Below, piece by piece: positions 54,924 through 64,000 of a DNA stretch of 64,000 nucleotides. Made by a program: the position numbers and the translations under genes. Origin of the DNA: JAGBWK01 sp964462445 (lineage in GTDB: Bacteria > Bacteroidota > Bacteroidia > Bacteroidales > Muribaculaceae); assembly GCA_964462445.1 (NCBI GenBank), contig CAYWXG010000007.1, forward strand, positions 1-64,000, written 5' to 3'. Below the pieces are notes generated by a model. That model was not told the DNA's origin and ran no database searches. It worked only from the letters and a program-made list of their open reading frames with translations. How positions within the stretch are numbered: the first letter of the stretch is position 1; every line of letters starts with the position of its first letter.

Positions 54924-57900
54924 ATGGCAGACGATGATATGACAATAAAAAGTGACGAGCAGACAGAGAAAAAAGTTGCGCCCAATGGAAATAAGAAGGA
55001 ACGACCGCTATGGTTGCGCACATTGCGTGGCTTGGGGTGGACATTATTCCTTGCGGTGTATGCCGTAGTAATAATAATTTCGTCGGTGGTGTGGATATTG
55101 TCGCCGGAGCGATTGACCCCGATAGCAGAGCGAATGGCGTCGAAGACATTGAATGCCGAAGTGACGCTCGATAGGGTGGAATTGACGTTTTGGAGCTCAT
55201 TTCCCAAGGTGAAAGTAGAGGTCGCCGGCATGAATATCGTCAGCCGGTCGTTGTCGGAGATAACTCCTGAATTGCGAGCTACGTTGCCTGCCGATGCCGA
55301 TTCGGTGGTAGCAGTGAGGCATTTCACGGGAGGAATAAATCTTGTGGCACTCGTTGGGGGGAAGATAGCACTCAATGATGTCAAGCTCGATAGCCCACAT
55401 ATCAATCTTATCCAAGTCAATGACACTATTTCCAATTTCAATATATTCCCGGAGTCGGCACCCGATACCACGACGACTTCGTCGGCGATGCCCGAAATTT
55501 CGATTGACCATTTTGCGATAACCAATGCGTTGCCGATACGTTATCGTTCGCTACCCGACAGCATTGATGTTGCAATGACGTTACGCACGGTTGATTTACG
55601 AGGAGATGCCGCGCCACAGTATAAACTTGAACTTTCTACAGATATTGCCACGCCGTTGCTTGCCGATTTCAACTATGACGAGTTGACATTTTCGCTTGAT
55701 GGAAAAATCAATTGGGATGCCCAACGTCCGCAGCAAGTCAGCGTAGAGGATTTAAAATTCAAGCTTGATGATGACATAGACTTAACGATGTCGACGCAAG
55801 TGGATATGAGCGAAAACTTGCGATTCGAACAAATGGATGTTGCGTTAAGCAATCTTCGCCCCGCCAATATAGTGGAGCATATTCCGGCGGCATATCGTGA
55901 GAAATTGCAATCGCTCGACACAGATATGGCAATAAATTTGAATGTCAAACTGTTGCAACCCTATGAACTTGCCGATAGTGTTACGCTTCCGCAGGTAGAG
56001 GGTATAATTAATGTCCCCGACAGCTATTTCAAATTCCAAACTATAGATTTCCACAACTTTACTACCGACATAAAGGCTACTATCGACGGAGGAAATCTCA
56101 ATCGTTCGGTCATCAACATAGAGCGTCTGGCAATCGACGGTCACGCAATGGATATTAATATAACGGGAACCGTCACATCGCTTCTTTCCGATCCCTATGT
56201 GAAGGGTCATTTCTTCGGAGCTCTTGATTTCGACAAGTTGCCGGCAATAGCAAAACAGAATATGGGAGGGAAATTGTCGGGAAAATTTGATGCCGACACG
56301 AAATTTAATTTCCATTTAAGCGATATATCGCCTCGCGCCTTCCACAAGGCCAATTTGTCGGGCGAAGTAAATTTACGCGATTTGCGTTATCTCACGACCG
56401 ACACATTGACGCAGCTCTACACACGTCAAGCTCAATTGACATTTGGCACCGGTGTGAGTCTTGAACGCGAGGATAAGCGTGTAGATTCCCTGCTTATAGT
56501 TAAGGTTGATATCGATACGGCTTATTTATGGTCAGATGGAATGGAAGCGCGGTTGAAAGCGTTTCGTGCCGGATTTGGAGCATCTAATGTGGCAAGTTCG
56601 TCGGATACGACGCAAATCAATCCTTTCGGAGGAGCAATCAATATAGCGGATTTTTATTGTTTTTCACCGACCGACTCGATGCGGATGAGATTGCGCGATG
56701 TTACCGGGGTAGCTTCGCTGAAAAGATTTCAAGGAGATACACGATTGCCCCAACTCGACCTTCAACTTAAAGCGGGCCGACTTCGCATGTCGCAACCGAA
56801 ATACGCAGCATCGTTGCGAGGTATGAAGTTTGACATTAATGCCAATTTGCGTCCTCGTCGCAATGGCAAGATGCGTAGCAATCCACGTGCGACAGCCGGG
56901 GATGCATTACGAGCCCTATCGGGAAACGATACCATGCAGCAAATGTCGTTGCAAGCGCGAATGCTTCGACTTGCCGCTCAGCAAATGGATTCCGCAAAGG
57001 TTGAAGTGCTTGATTTTAATGTCGACAACTCATTCCGCTCGTTATTGCGACGTTGGAATCTCCATGGAGCAATTGCCGCCAATAGTGGTAATCTACGATT
57101 CTCCGGAGTCAGAGTGAGGAATCGAATAGATAGTTTGGATTTGACATTCAATACCGATTCGGTCAGCCTGCACAATCTCAATTGCAAATTCGGTCACTCC
57201 GATTTCAAAGTAAAAGGCTCGATAACCAATATCAAGCAAGCATTGTCGATGCGTCGCCCCGGTCCTGTAAGAATTGATTTTAATATGCAGAGCGACACAC
57301 TCAATGTCAATGAGATAGTGCGCGGATTGTGTGGCACGCAGGGAGGTGAAACGCAATCAATGCAAGCATGGATCGACGAAACGGAAATCATCGACGAAGG
57401 GAGCGATTCGCTACCCGATAGTATAATTGATCCGCTTTTGGTGCCTGTCAACATCGATGCCGCGTTCAATATTCATGCCAACAAAGTGGTTTATTCCGAT
57501 TTGATGCTCGATAGTTTTGACGGCAAATTGATGATAAATAGCGGAATGGTGAAGCTTGAAAATCTCAGTGCTGACACCGAGGTGGGTAGTTTGAAATTTT
57601 CCGGATTGTATTCTGCCCCGAAAGCCGATAATATCAATTTCGGAATGGCCATGGATTTGCGTGATTTCAATATCGCGCGATTACCCCAAATGATACCCGC
57701 AATTGACACCTTAATGCCAATGATGCAATATCTATCGGGAATAGTAAATGCACATATCGCAGTTACTTCCGACATCACCCCCGATATGTATTTCAAGATA
57801 CCGACAATGAAGGCGGCGATGCAATTTACGGGGGATAGTTTGGTGTTGTTTGACAACGAAACTTTCCGCACATTGTCAAAGTGGTTGATGTTTAAGAACA

Positions 57901-58433
57901 AGCAGCGAAACATGATAGACAGCATAGATATAGAGTTGACGATATCCGATGGTCATCTCAATCTCTATCCGTTTATTATGAATATCGACCGCTATAAGTT
58001 GGGTGTGATGGGCTATAATGATCTCGATTTCAATCTCAATTATCATATTTCGGTGCTTAAATCGCCGATACCGTTTAAATTTGGCATAAACATAAAGGGA
58101 GCACCCGGCGATATGAAGATACGTCTTGGTGGTGCTAAATTTAAGGAGAATATGGTTGCACAACGCGATTCAATCGCAGTCAAAACCCGCATATCGTTGC
58201 TTTCTGAAATCAACGGTGCGTTCCGACGAGGCTTGCGTGCAGCTCGTCTCGGTCCGTTGCACATCAGAGGAAGAGTGGATTCCACCTATATGCAGGCACC
58301 GGAAGACAGATTCTCGGCATCCGATTCGGCAGTGATGATTCGCGAAGGAATGATAGAGGTGCCCGACTCGGTAGCGGCTGAAATATATTCACGAACGAAT
58401 GGTAAACAACAAAATGAATCAACAACAAAATAA
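54924..58433 (+). CDS. AsmA-family envelope protein
   Basis: 1169-aa protein with a charged cytoplasmic N-terminus, one membrane helix (about 36-57, WTLFLAVYAVVIIISSVVWIL), then a long periplasmic beta-rich body typical of AsmA/TamB-like bridge proteins. The AsmA-type N-domain (LTPIAERMASKTLNAEV, SFPKVKVEVAGMNI) and the C-terminal repeat (LGVMGYNDLDFNLNYHISV, PFKFGINIKGAPGDMKIRLG) are clear. Such proteins are thought to move lipids between membranes. The last 20 bp overlap the next gene. Confidence 0.9.
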   Translation: MADDDMTIKSDEQTEKKVAPNGNKKERPLWLRTLRGLGWTLFLAVYAVVIIISSVVWILSPERLTPIAERMASKTLNAEVTLDRVELTFWSSFPKVKVEVAGMNIVSRSLSEITPELRATLPADADSVVAVRHFTGGINLVALVGGKIALNDVKLDSPHINLIQVNDTISNFNIFPESAPDTTTTSSAMPEISIDHFAITNALPIRYRSLPDSIDVAMTLRTVDLRGDAAPQYKLELSTDIATPLLADFNYDELTFSLDGKINWDAQRPQQVSVEDLKFKLDDDIDLTMSTQVDMSENLRFEQMDVALSNLRPANIVEHIPAAYREKLQSLDTDMAINLNVKLLQPYELADSVTLPQVEGIINVPDSYFKFQTIDFHNFTTDIKATIDGGNLNRSVINIERLAIDGHAMDINITGTVTSLLSDPYVKGHFFGALDFDKLPAIAKQNMGGKLSGKFDADTKFNFHLSDISPRAFHKANLSGEVNLRDLRYLTTDTLTQLYTRQAQLTFGTGVSLEREDKRVDSLLIVKVDIDTAYLWSDGMEARLKAFRAGFGASNVASSSDTTQINPFGGAINIADFYCFSPTDSMRMRLRDVTGVASLKRFQGDTRLPQLDLQLKAGRLRMSQPKYAASLRGMKFDINANLRPRRNGKMRSNPRATAGDALRALSGNDTMQQMSLQARMLRLAAQQMDSAKVEVLDFNVDNSFRSLLRRWNLHGAIAANSGNLRFSGVRVRNRIDSLDLTFNTDSVSLHNLNCKFGHSDFKVKGSITNIKQALSMRRPGPVRIDFNMQSDTLNVNEIVRGLCGTQGGETQSMQAWIDETEIIDEGSDSLPDSIIDPLLVPVNIDAAFNIHANKVVYSDLMLDSFDGKLMINSGMVKLENLSADTEVGSLKFSGLYSAPKADNINFGMAMDLRDFNIARLPQMIPAIDTLMPMMQYLSGIVNAHIAVTSDITPDMYFKIPTMKAAMQFTGDSLVLFDNETFRTLSKWLMFKNKQRNMIDSIDIELTISDGHLNLYPFIMNIDRYKLGVMGYNDLDFNLNYHISVLKSPIPFKFGINIKGAPGDMKIRLGGAKFKENMVAQRDSIAVKTRISLLSEINGAFRRGLRAARLGPLHIRGRVDSTYMQAPEDRFSASDSAVMIREGMIEVPDSVAAEIYSRTNGKQQNESTTK

Positions 58434-59172
58434 GATACTTGAATCGTTGCAAGAGTATGCACAACGGCATGGGTTGTCGTCGGTTGAAGATTTGCATTTT
58501 AAAGCAGCACTAATCGACATGGACGGCACACTCTACGACTCAATGGGGTATCACACCCTTGCGTGGCACCGTATGCTACTCGATATCGGTATCGACACCG
58601 ACCGCAATCGTTTTTACCACTTTGAGGGAATGACGGGAAAGGCAACTGTCAATCTGTTGTTTCGGGAGTATTTGCATCGCGATGCAACCGATGAGGAGGT
58701 GGCAGAGCATTATCAACGTAAGGCGGCTTATTTTAACGCAATGCCGGAAGTGCCACCGATGCCGGGAGCAAAGCAACTGCTCGACGCGTTGATGGCGCGA
58801 GGGATAAAATGTGTGTTAGTGACCGGGTCGGGACAGCGCTCGCTCATCGACCGCTTGCAACGCGATTTTCCCGGAGTGTTCTCACCGGATATGATGATAA
58901 CATCGGCCGACGTGGAGCATGGCAAACCTAATCCGGAGCCCTATCTCAAAGCAATGCAACGCGCCGGGGTGCGACCGGAGGAGGCGATGGTAGTGGAAAA
59001 TGCACCATTGGGAGTGCGTTCGGGAGCCTCGTCGGGAGCGTTCACGATAGGGCTGACTACCGGACCTATGCCCGAAGAGGCACTTGCTTGTGAGGGCGCG
59101 AATATTGTGTTGCCTTCGATGCAGTCGCTTGCCGATAATATTGAATTGATTTTGGATAAATCACTTGAATAA
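58414..59172 (+). CDS. HAD-superfamily phosphatase, beta-phosphoglucomutase-like
   Basis: 252-aa subfamily IA HAD hydrolase. Motif I DMDGTLYDS (nucleophile Asp35, Asp37), motif II VTGSGQRS, a Lys in HGKPNPEPYLKA and motif III VVENAPLGVRSG are all in order; the cap region contains HTLAWHRMLLDIG. The substrate is a phosphorylated sugar or similar and is not decidable. ATG at 58414 was preferred over 58399; both overlap the 3' end of the AsmA gene. Confidence 0.9.
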   Translation: MNQQQNKILESLQEYAQRHGLSSVEDLHFKAALIDMDGTLYDSMGYHTLAWHRMLLDIGIDTDRNRFYHFEGMTGKATVNLLFREYLHRDATDEEVAEHYQRKAAYFNAMPEVPPMPGAKQLLDALMARGIKCVLVTGSGQRSLIDRLQRDFPGVFSPDMMITSADVEHGKPNPEPYLKAMQRAGVRPEEAMVVENAPLGVRSGASSGAFTIGLTTGPMPEEALACEGANIVLPSMQSLADNIELILDKSLE

Positions 59173-59263
59173 TGTAATTTCGCATCCGATATTTGAAGAA
59201 GTTTTATTATTAAAGTCCTAATCATAGAAAGTAATGTTAAACGATTTAAAACAGAATAATATG

Positions 59264-60328
59264 GATTCACAAGAACTTGTTTTTACTAATAATGTTGGAG
59301 CTGCAATCGATGCCGTTGTCGACAGGCTTAAACCCAACAATATTTTCGTTCTTGTCGATACCAATACCGCGACTTTTGTGTTGCCGCGATTGCAACAACA
59401 ATCTCGCGCAGTAGCTGAAGCTAAAATTATCACAACAAAGGCCGGCGATATACATAAAAATCTCGAATCAACGCAAGCGATATGGCGATACTTGGGAGAG
59501 GAGGGTGCTACGCGTCATTCATTGATGATAAATGTTGGAGGAGGAGTAGTAACGGATATGGGAGCCTTTGCTGCCGCCACTTTCAAGCGCGGTATTCAAT
59601 TTATTAATGTCCCTACAACACTTTTGGGGGCAGTAGATGCTTCGGTAGGAGGGAAAACCGGTATTAATTTCGGAAATTTGAAAAACGAGATTGGTGTTTT
59701 CTGCGAAGCTGATACCGTAGTCCTCTCTACATTATATTTTAATACTCTCAACACCGAAGAATTAAGTTCCGGATATGCCGAGATGCTCAAGCATGCATTG
59801 CTCAGCGATGCTGCATCTTTCGACAGCCTTTTGAGCAAGCATGTTGAGGAATTCGATTCTGAAGAATTGCTTCAGTTGCTTGAAGCCAGCGTGTTAATCA
59901 AGAAGAAAATCGTGGATGCCGACCCTACTGAAAAAGGGTTGCGAAAATCGCTCAACCTCGGTCACACTGCAGGTCATGCTTTTGAGTCGTTGGCGTTGGA
60001 GCGCAAATCACCTATACCTCACGGATATGCAGTGGCGTATGGTTTGATTACAGAATTGGTGTTGTCGCACATGAAATTACAGTTTCCGTCGGCACAACTT
60101 CATCGCTTAGCGGAATATATTAAGAATGTGTATGGTGCATTTGACTTCACATGCGACGATTATCCGCGCCTAATATCTCTCATGCGCCACGATAAGAAAA
60201 ATCTATCGGTATCGGAAATCAATTTCACATTGTTGCGCGAAGTTGGAGATGTGCAAATCGATTGCGTGATAGCGGAAGAGGATATCAAAGCGGCACTCGA
60301 CATCACTCGCGACTTATTGGGAATATGA
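59264..60328 (+). CDS. aroB: 3-dehydroquinate synthase
   Basis: Second shikimate-pathway enzyme, converting DAHP to 3-dehydroquinate with NAD+ and a divalent metal. The 354-aa protein has NVGGGVVTDMGAFAA and FKRGIQFINVPTTLLGAVDAS (in two parts), GKTGINFGNLKN, and the zinc-ligand region LNLGHTAGHAFE. ATG at 59264 gives the family N-terminus; an ATG at 59234 would add ten residues. It overlaps the next gene by 4 bp. Confidence 0.96.
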   Translation, partial: DSQELVFTNNVGAAIDAVVDRLKPNNIFVLVDTNTATFVLPRLQQQSRAVAEAKIITTKAGDIHKNLESTQAIWRYLGEEGATRHSLMINVGGGVVTDMGAFAAATFKRGIQFINVPTTLLGAVDASVGGKTGINFGNLKNEIGVFCEADTVVLSTLYFNTLNTEELSSGYAEMLKHALLSDAASFDSLLSKHVEEFDSEELLQLLEASVLIKKKIVDADPTEKGLRKSLNLGHTAGHAFESLALERKSPIPHGYAVAYGLITELVLSHMKLQFPSAQLHRLAEYIKNVYGAFDFTCDDYPRLISLMRHDKKNLSVSEINFTLLREVGDVQIDCVIAEEDIKAALDITRDLLGI

Positions 60329-61161
60329 AAAAGCGCACGCTCTACGTCAGCGATATGGATGGCACGTTGTTGAACAGCAACAGCGAAGTCAGCGCCCGAC
60401 AGTCGGAAATCATATCCGAATTGTCGCATGCCGGTGCGCTCATCACGGTCGCAACAGCTCGAACTCCGGCTACAGTTGTGCCTTTGATGAGTAATACGTT
60501 TATCTCCATCCCATATATAGTACTGACCGGCGCTGCAATGTATGACCACGCTACGGAATCCTATCACAATGCCAATTATATACCGGTCGATGATTTACAC
60601 TTGCTTTTAAAACTTTATGCTGATGCGGGAATACATCCCTTCGTGTATCATCATAATGGGGGAAAGCTTTTGGTTAGTCACCATTATGGCATGACATCGT
60701 TGGAACGTGAATTCTACACCCCACGTAGCAATTTGCGCCTCAAGCGATTTGTGTTTGAAGCAACTCCAAGCAATGGCGACGACAATGTGATGCTTCTCTT
60801 CTCCATCGCACATCACAGCCTCATCGAGCCTCTTGCTGAGGCAATCAGGGGCGTTGGGCGGTTTTCGGTGTCATGCTATCCCGATATTTTTAACTCGGAA
60901 ACTGCCATGTTGGAAGTGTATGTCAAGGGAGTGTCGAAGGCCAATGCCATAAAGCGATTGATGGCATCGACCGGCACCGAGCGATTGGTAGTGTTTGGCG
61001 ACAATCTCAACGACTTGCCCATGCTGGATATTGCCGATGTGGCTGTAGCCGTTGACAATGCCCATGAGCAGGTCAAGGAGCGAGCCGATATCATTATAGG
61101 GTGCAACAACGACGATGCCGTGGCGCAATTTATCAGGCAGGATTTCAATGCTTCATCTTAA
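60325..61161 (+). CDS. Cof-type HAD-superfamily hydrolase
   Basis: 278-aa type IIB HAD phosphatase. Motif I VSDMDGTLLNS (Asp10, Asp12), motif II VATARTP, the C2 cap, then VKGVSKANAIKRL (Lys) and motif III VVFGDNLNDLPML. The likely substrates are sugar phosphates or flavin mononucleotide-type phosphates, not decidable. Start at the ATG overlapping the aroB stop (ATGA); an upstream frame inside aroB was rejected because MKKRTLYVSD is the family start. Confidence 0.92.
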   Translation: MKKRTLYVSDMDGTLLNSNSEVSARQSEIISELSHAGALITVATARTPATVVPLMSNTFISIPYIVLTGAAMYDHATESYHNANYIPVDDLHLLLKLYADAGIHPFVYHHNGGKLLVSHHYGMTSLEREFYTPRSNLRLKRFVFEATPSNGDDNVMLLFSIAHHSLIEPLAEAIRGVGRFSVSCYPDIFNSETAMLEVYVKGVSKANAIKRLMASTGTERLVVFGDNLNDLPMLDIADVAVAVDNAHEQVKERADIIIGCNNDDAVAQFIRQDFNASS

Positions 61162-61239
61162 TATGAGTTAACAATAATTGGCAACGTAATCCGTTAATTA
61201 AATATCGATTTTATCCATCAACCCCAATCATTGATTGCC

Positions 61240-62481
61240 ATGAATATCTACGATATACGTCGCTATTCCAAAATAGTTTTCCTCATTATCACAGCCGTGG
61301 TTGTGATAGTGTTTTTGCGTGTATCGTCGGGTATTATTGATGATTTGTCGACACAGGAGCGTGAGCGAATGCAGATATGGGCCGATGCAACGCAACGTAT
61401 CGCTACAATCACCTTTGAATCCATTGAAAGCGATGTCGATACCGACATTTCAGCCGGGGGTGATATAGATTCGAGCGACGATATTGAATTTCTATTGTCG
61501 ATAATTCAACGAAACACCACTATCCCCGTGCTTCTTGCCGATGCCGAGGGGAATATTCTCGACCATCGTAATTTCGACCTTCCCGACCCTGTCGACTCTC
61601 TTAATCCACTTGTCACCACTGATGCCAACCATGCTTATTTGCTCGAAAAATATGACGAACTGAGCGGCTCATCAAATGTAATTCCCATTGAGATGGGGGG
61701 CGACATCGTGCAATATTTATACTATGAGGACTCCACGCTGTTGAAGCGATTGAGTCTGTATCCATATTTGCAGCTCGTGGTGATGTTGGCATTCATTATT
61801 GTAGTGTATTTCGCAGTTTCTTCCACGAAAAAAGCGGAGCAAAACAAGGTGTGGGTGGGATTGTCGAAAGAAACTGCACATCAACTAGGCACCCCGATAT
61901 CATCACTCATGGCATGGATGGAATTGCTGCGAGCCGAGGGTATCGACCCGGATATTGTGGGAGAAATGGATAAGGATGTGACGCGACTCGAAACTATCGC
62001 TTCACGATTCTCAAAAATCGGTTCGCGTCCCACGCTCGACCCTATGGATTTACGCGACGTAGTAACCTCGGCCACCTCATATATGTCGACACGCATCTCT
62101 TCGCGTATCTCGTTGACGTGTGATGCCGGAGCGGAACTGTTGCCGGTGAAAATTTCGCGTCCGCTGCTGGAGTGGGTGCTCGAAAATCTTATCAAAAATG
62201 CTGTTGATGCAATGGAGGGCGCCGGGTCGATAGATATTGTTGCCTCTATCGATGCTCATAACGCAATCGTCGACGTGTCGGATACCGGCAAGGGAATTCC
62301 TCGCAAACGTCAGAAAACAATCTTCAATCCCGGCTATACGACCAAAAAACGTGGTTGGGGTCTTGGGCTGACACTTGCTAAACGTATTGTAGAGCAGTAT
62401 CACGACGGGCGTATTTTTGTGTTGACCTCAGAGCCCGGTGTCGGCACTACTTTCCGCATTCAAATTCCCCTTTCCGACTGA
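61240..62481 (+). CDS. orphan sensor histidine kinase
   Basis: 413-aa membrane kinase. Two membrane helices (about 12-28 and 176-195) bracket a periplasmic sensor region of about 145 residues. The dimerisation H-box is KETAHQLGTPISSL (phospho-acceptor His214), followed by the HATPase domain (N-box ENLIKNAVDAM, G1 DTGKGIP, F-box and G2 GWGLGLTLAKRI). No response regulator gene is adjacent, so its partner lies elsewhere. ATG at 61240 was preferred over TTG at 61231. Confidence 0.93.
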   Translation: MNIYDIRRYSKIVFLIITAVVVIVFLRVSSGIIDDLSTQERERMQIWADATQRIATITFESIESDVDTDISAGGDIDSSDDIEFLLSIIQRNTTIPVLLADAEGNILDHRNFDLPDPVDSLNPLVTTDANHAYLLEKYDELSGSSNVIPIEMGGDIVQYLYYEDSTLLKRLSLYPYLQLVVMLAFIIVVYFAVSSTKKAEQNKVWVGLSKETAHQLGTPISSLMAWMELLRAEGIDPDIVGEMDKDVTRLETIASRFSKIGSRPTLDPMDLRDVVTSATSYMSTRISSRISLTCDAGAELLPVKISRPLLEWVLENLIKNAVDAMEGAGSIDIVASIDAHNAIVDVSDTGKGIPRKRQKTIFNPGYTTKKRGWGLGLTLAKRIVEQYHDGRIFVLTSEPGVGTTFRIQIPLSD

Positions 62482-62581
62482 CGTTTTGCCTCAGCTCCGA
62501 TAGTGTTTGAATTGCTGTCATCTTACTTTGTTAGGTGTGAATACCTCTTTTCTTCTCGCTAATTCTATGCTTTTTCCTTTG

Positions 62582-62624
62582 CTAATCGAAAACTCTGTCA
62601 TAAAATGACACTTTTTTCGATTAG
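62582..62624. repeat. nested inverted repeat 1 upstream of AAA+ ATPase gene
   Basis: Outer arms CTAATCGAAAA (62582-62592) and TTTTCGATTAG (62614-62624) are perfect inverted copies, with an inner pair GTCAT-AAA-ATGAC (62597-62609). The left arm TAATCGAAAACTCTGTCAT recurs as a direct repeat exactly 76 bp downstream. Confidence 0.85.
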
Positions 62625-62627
62625 AAT

Positions 62628-62658
62628 TTTGTTGCTTCTCCCAAAGTCATTATTTTTG
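62628..62658 (+). promoter_or_regulatory. promoter of AAA+ ATPase gene
   Basis: TTTG (62628-62631), 19 nt, TATTTTTG (62651-62658): a near-ideal Bacteroidetes promoter. It lies exactly between inverted repeats 1 and 2. Confidence 0.75.
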
Positions 62659-62700
62659 TAATCGAAAACTCTGTCATTTTATGACTCAATATTCGGTTAG
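62659..62700. repeat. nested inverted repeat 2 over the ATPase transcription start
   Basis: It begins with the same 19 nt TAATCGAAAACTCTGTCAT (62659-62677), has the inner pair GTCAT-TTT-ATGAC (62673-62685), and ends with a degenerate right arm ATTCGGTTAG. It starts directly after the -7 box and ends 2 nt before the ATG, covering the expected start site and the whole short leader. Confidence 0.85.
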
Positions 62701-62702
62701 CC

Positions 62703-63959
62703 ATGAAAGTTATAGAACGTAAAAAGTATTTAGATGAGCTTATCTCGCTTAGGAATAATGGCATGATTAAGGTAATAACGGGCATGCGTAGGTGTGGTAA
62801 GTCCTATCTTCTTTTTGAAATATTTACTTCCTATCTTGAGAACGACGGAGTATCTTCCGATCACATTATTAAAATAGACTTAGATGATTATAAAAATCGG
62901 GCAATGAGAAATCCCGATAATTTGTATTCCTACATCGAAAGTCGAATTACCGACGACGACATCTATTACATTCTGATAGATGAGGTTCAAATGCTCGATG
63001 ATTTCGAAGATGTGCTCAATGGATTATTGAAAAAACGCAATACCGATGTTTATGTGACCGGTAGTAATGCAAAATTTCTCTCTAAGGATGTCATAACAGA
63101 ATTTCGGGGTCGCGGTTTCGAAGTGAAAATGTACCCGTTGAGTTTTAAAGAATATATGTCGGCATATTCAGGGTCGGTACAAGCCGGATTTAATGAATAT
63201 ATGCTCTATGGCGGGCTTCCTCAGATTTTATCTTATACGACGGAGGAGCAAAAAGTGCGTTATTTGAAAACATTGTTTGAGGAAACTTATATTAGAGATA
63301 TAAAGGAGCGTTACGACATTCGCAAGGATGATGATTTGGAGGAACTTATCAATATCATGGCTTCCGGAATCGGCGCCTTGACTAATCCAAATAAGTTGGC
63401 AAATACTTTCCGAAGCGAAAAGAAATCCCAAATATCCTACGATACAGTTAAAATCTACATTGATTATCTCTGCGACTCCTTTTTAGTTGAGAAATCAACT
63501 CGTTTTGATATCAAAGGGAAGCGATATATCAATTCTCCATATAAGTATTACTTTATGGATTTGGGATTACGAAATGCTCGTATCAGTTTTCGTCAGTCGG
63601 AGAAAAGTCACCTCATGGAAAATATGATTTATAACGAACTCAAAGTTCGTGGATTTAATGTTGATGTGGGGGTAGTTCCAACGGTCTCTATTGCTCAGGA
63701 CGGGAAGCAACATCGTTCTACTCTGGAAGTTGATTTCATTTGTAATCTTGGTAGCAGGCGCTATTACATTCAGTCAGCTTATAGAATGGAATCTGACGAT
63801 AAAATTCGTCAAGAACGGGCATCATTGTTGAATATTGATGACTCATTCAAAAAAATCATCATTATCGGGGAAGAAAGTCCCGTAATGCGAGATGACTACG
63901 GCATTACGACTATCAGTATCTATGACTTCTTGCTGAAAGATAATTCACTGGAGTTGTAG
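62703..63959 (+). CDS. AAA+ ATPase with DUF4143 C-terminal domain
   Basis: 418-aa protein of the ATP-binding/DUF4143 family common in Bacteroidales and archaea. Walker A GMRRCGKS (27-34), Walker B YYILIDEVQML (about 91-101), then a winged-helix-like part and the DUF4143 region (about 200-400, with YYIQSAYRMESDDKIRQE near the end). The biological function of the family is unsettled; nuclease-like folds have been suggested for the C-domain. The promoter flanked by repeated inverted elements suggests tight, possibly self-, control. It is the last gene in the window, 41 bp before its end. Confidence 0.9.
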   Translation: MKVIERKKYLDELISLRNNGMIKVITGMRRCGKSYLLFEIFTSYLENDGVSSDHIIKIDLDDYKNRAMRNPDNLYSYIESRITDDDIYYILIDEVQMLDDFEDVLNGLLKKRNTDVYVTGSNAKFLSKDVITEFRGRGFEVKMYPLSFKEYMSAYSGSVQAGFNEYMLYGGLPQILSYTTEEQKVRYLKTLFEETYIRDIKERYDIRKDDDLEELINIMASGIGALTNPNKLANTFRSEKKSQISYDTVKIYIDYLCDSFLVEKSTRFDIKGKRYINSPYKYYFMDLGLRNARISFRQSEKSHLMENMIYNELKVRGFNVDVGVVPTVSIAQDGKQHRSTLEVDFICNLGSRRYYIQSAYRMESDDKIRQERASLLNIDDSFKKIIIIGEESPVMRDDYGITTISIYDFLLKDNSLEL

Positions 63960-64000
63960 TTTTCTCGTCTGTTTTGCAATATCTCAGGTTATGACTCTAA

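Noticed and set aside
60262..60324. Longer start for the Cof-type HAD protein
   Set aside because: It lies inside aroB and would add 21 residues before the family start; the ATGA overlap at 60325 is the usual coupling.

Overview
The window looks like chromosomal DNA of a gut Bacteroidales, most likely Muribaculaceae-like (S24-7). I infer this from SusC/SusD pairs, fasciclin-domain lipoproteins, TAnnTTTG promoter boxes, weak Shine-Dalgarno sequences, the succinylated arginine pathway enzyme ArgF', and C-terminal tails resembling type IX secretion signals. No database was searched, so the family-level placement is inference.

Region 1 (1-13.2 kb) is housekeeping. It holds ybeY, mnmG, apt, uvrC, rlmN, two DUF1573 proteins, a MeaB-type GTPase and a tightly packed argF'-proC-proB-proA operon. 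A 16-bp near-perfect parS (ParB site) lies between mnmG and apt, which would fit a position near the replication origin.

Region 2 (13.2-16.8 kb) holds two tandem paralogous secreted proteins with FNGW-type modules. Their ends are almost identical in DNA and their middles have diverged. Each is followed by a near-identical terminator and a cluster of GC-rich palindromic repeats.

Region 3 (16.8-24.4 kb) is again housekeeping: rsmA-mgtE, a small unknown membrane-anchored protein, an M28 peptidase, sufE, mutS and slyD. Several promoters here sit so close to the start codon that the mRNAs may be leaderless.

Region 4 (24.4-49.2 kb) is an accessory outer-membrane nutrient-uptake locus. A GH95 glycosidase is transcribed leftward. 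A seven-gene rightward operon encodes FAS1 lipoprotein, SusC, SusD, FAS1, FAS1, SusC, SusD. It is followed by an FG-GAP/VCBS surface protein and a TonB-dependent receptor-like barrel. Two inverted repeats lie between the divergent units. No HTCS, SusR-like or ECF sigma/anti-sigma regulator gene is present in the window, and GH95 is the only carbohydrate enzyme seen.

Region 5 (49.3-53.3 kb) starts with overlapping rnpA-yidD-tatD. It continues with a decayed RHS gene (frameshifted leader, intact core, AT-rich variable tip) and a downstream gene with a stop codon inside its apparent signal peptide.

Region 6 (53.6-64 kb) holds a low-molecular-weight tyrosine phosphatase, a DUF5715-type lipoprotein, a large AsmA-like protein, two HAD phosphatases flanking aroB, an orphan histidine kinase, and an AAA+/DUF4143 ATPase. 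The ATPase promoter is bracketed by two copies of a nested inverted repeat, the most regulatory-looking structure in the window. I saw no tRNA, rRNA, CRISPR array, insertion sequence or phage gene.
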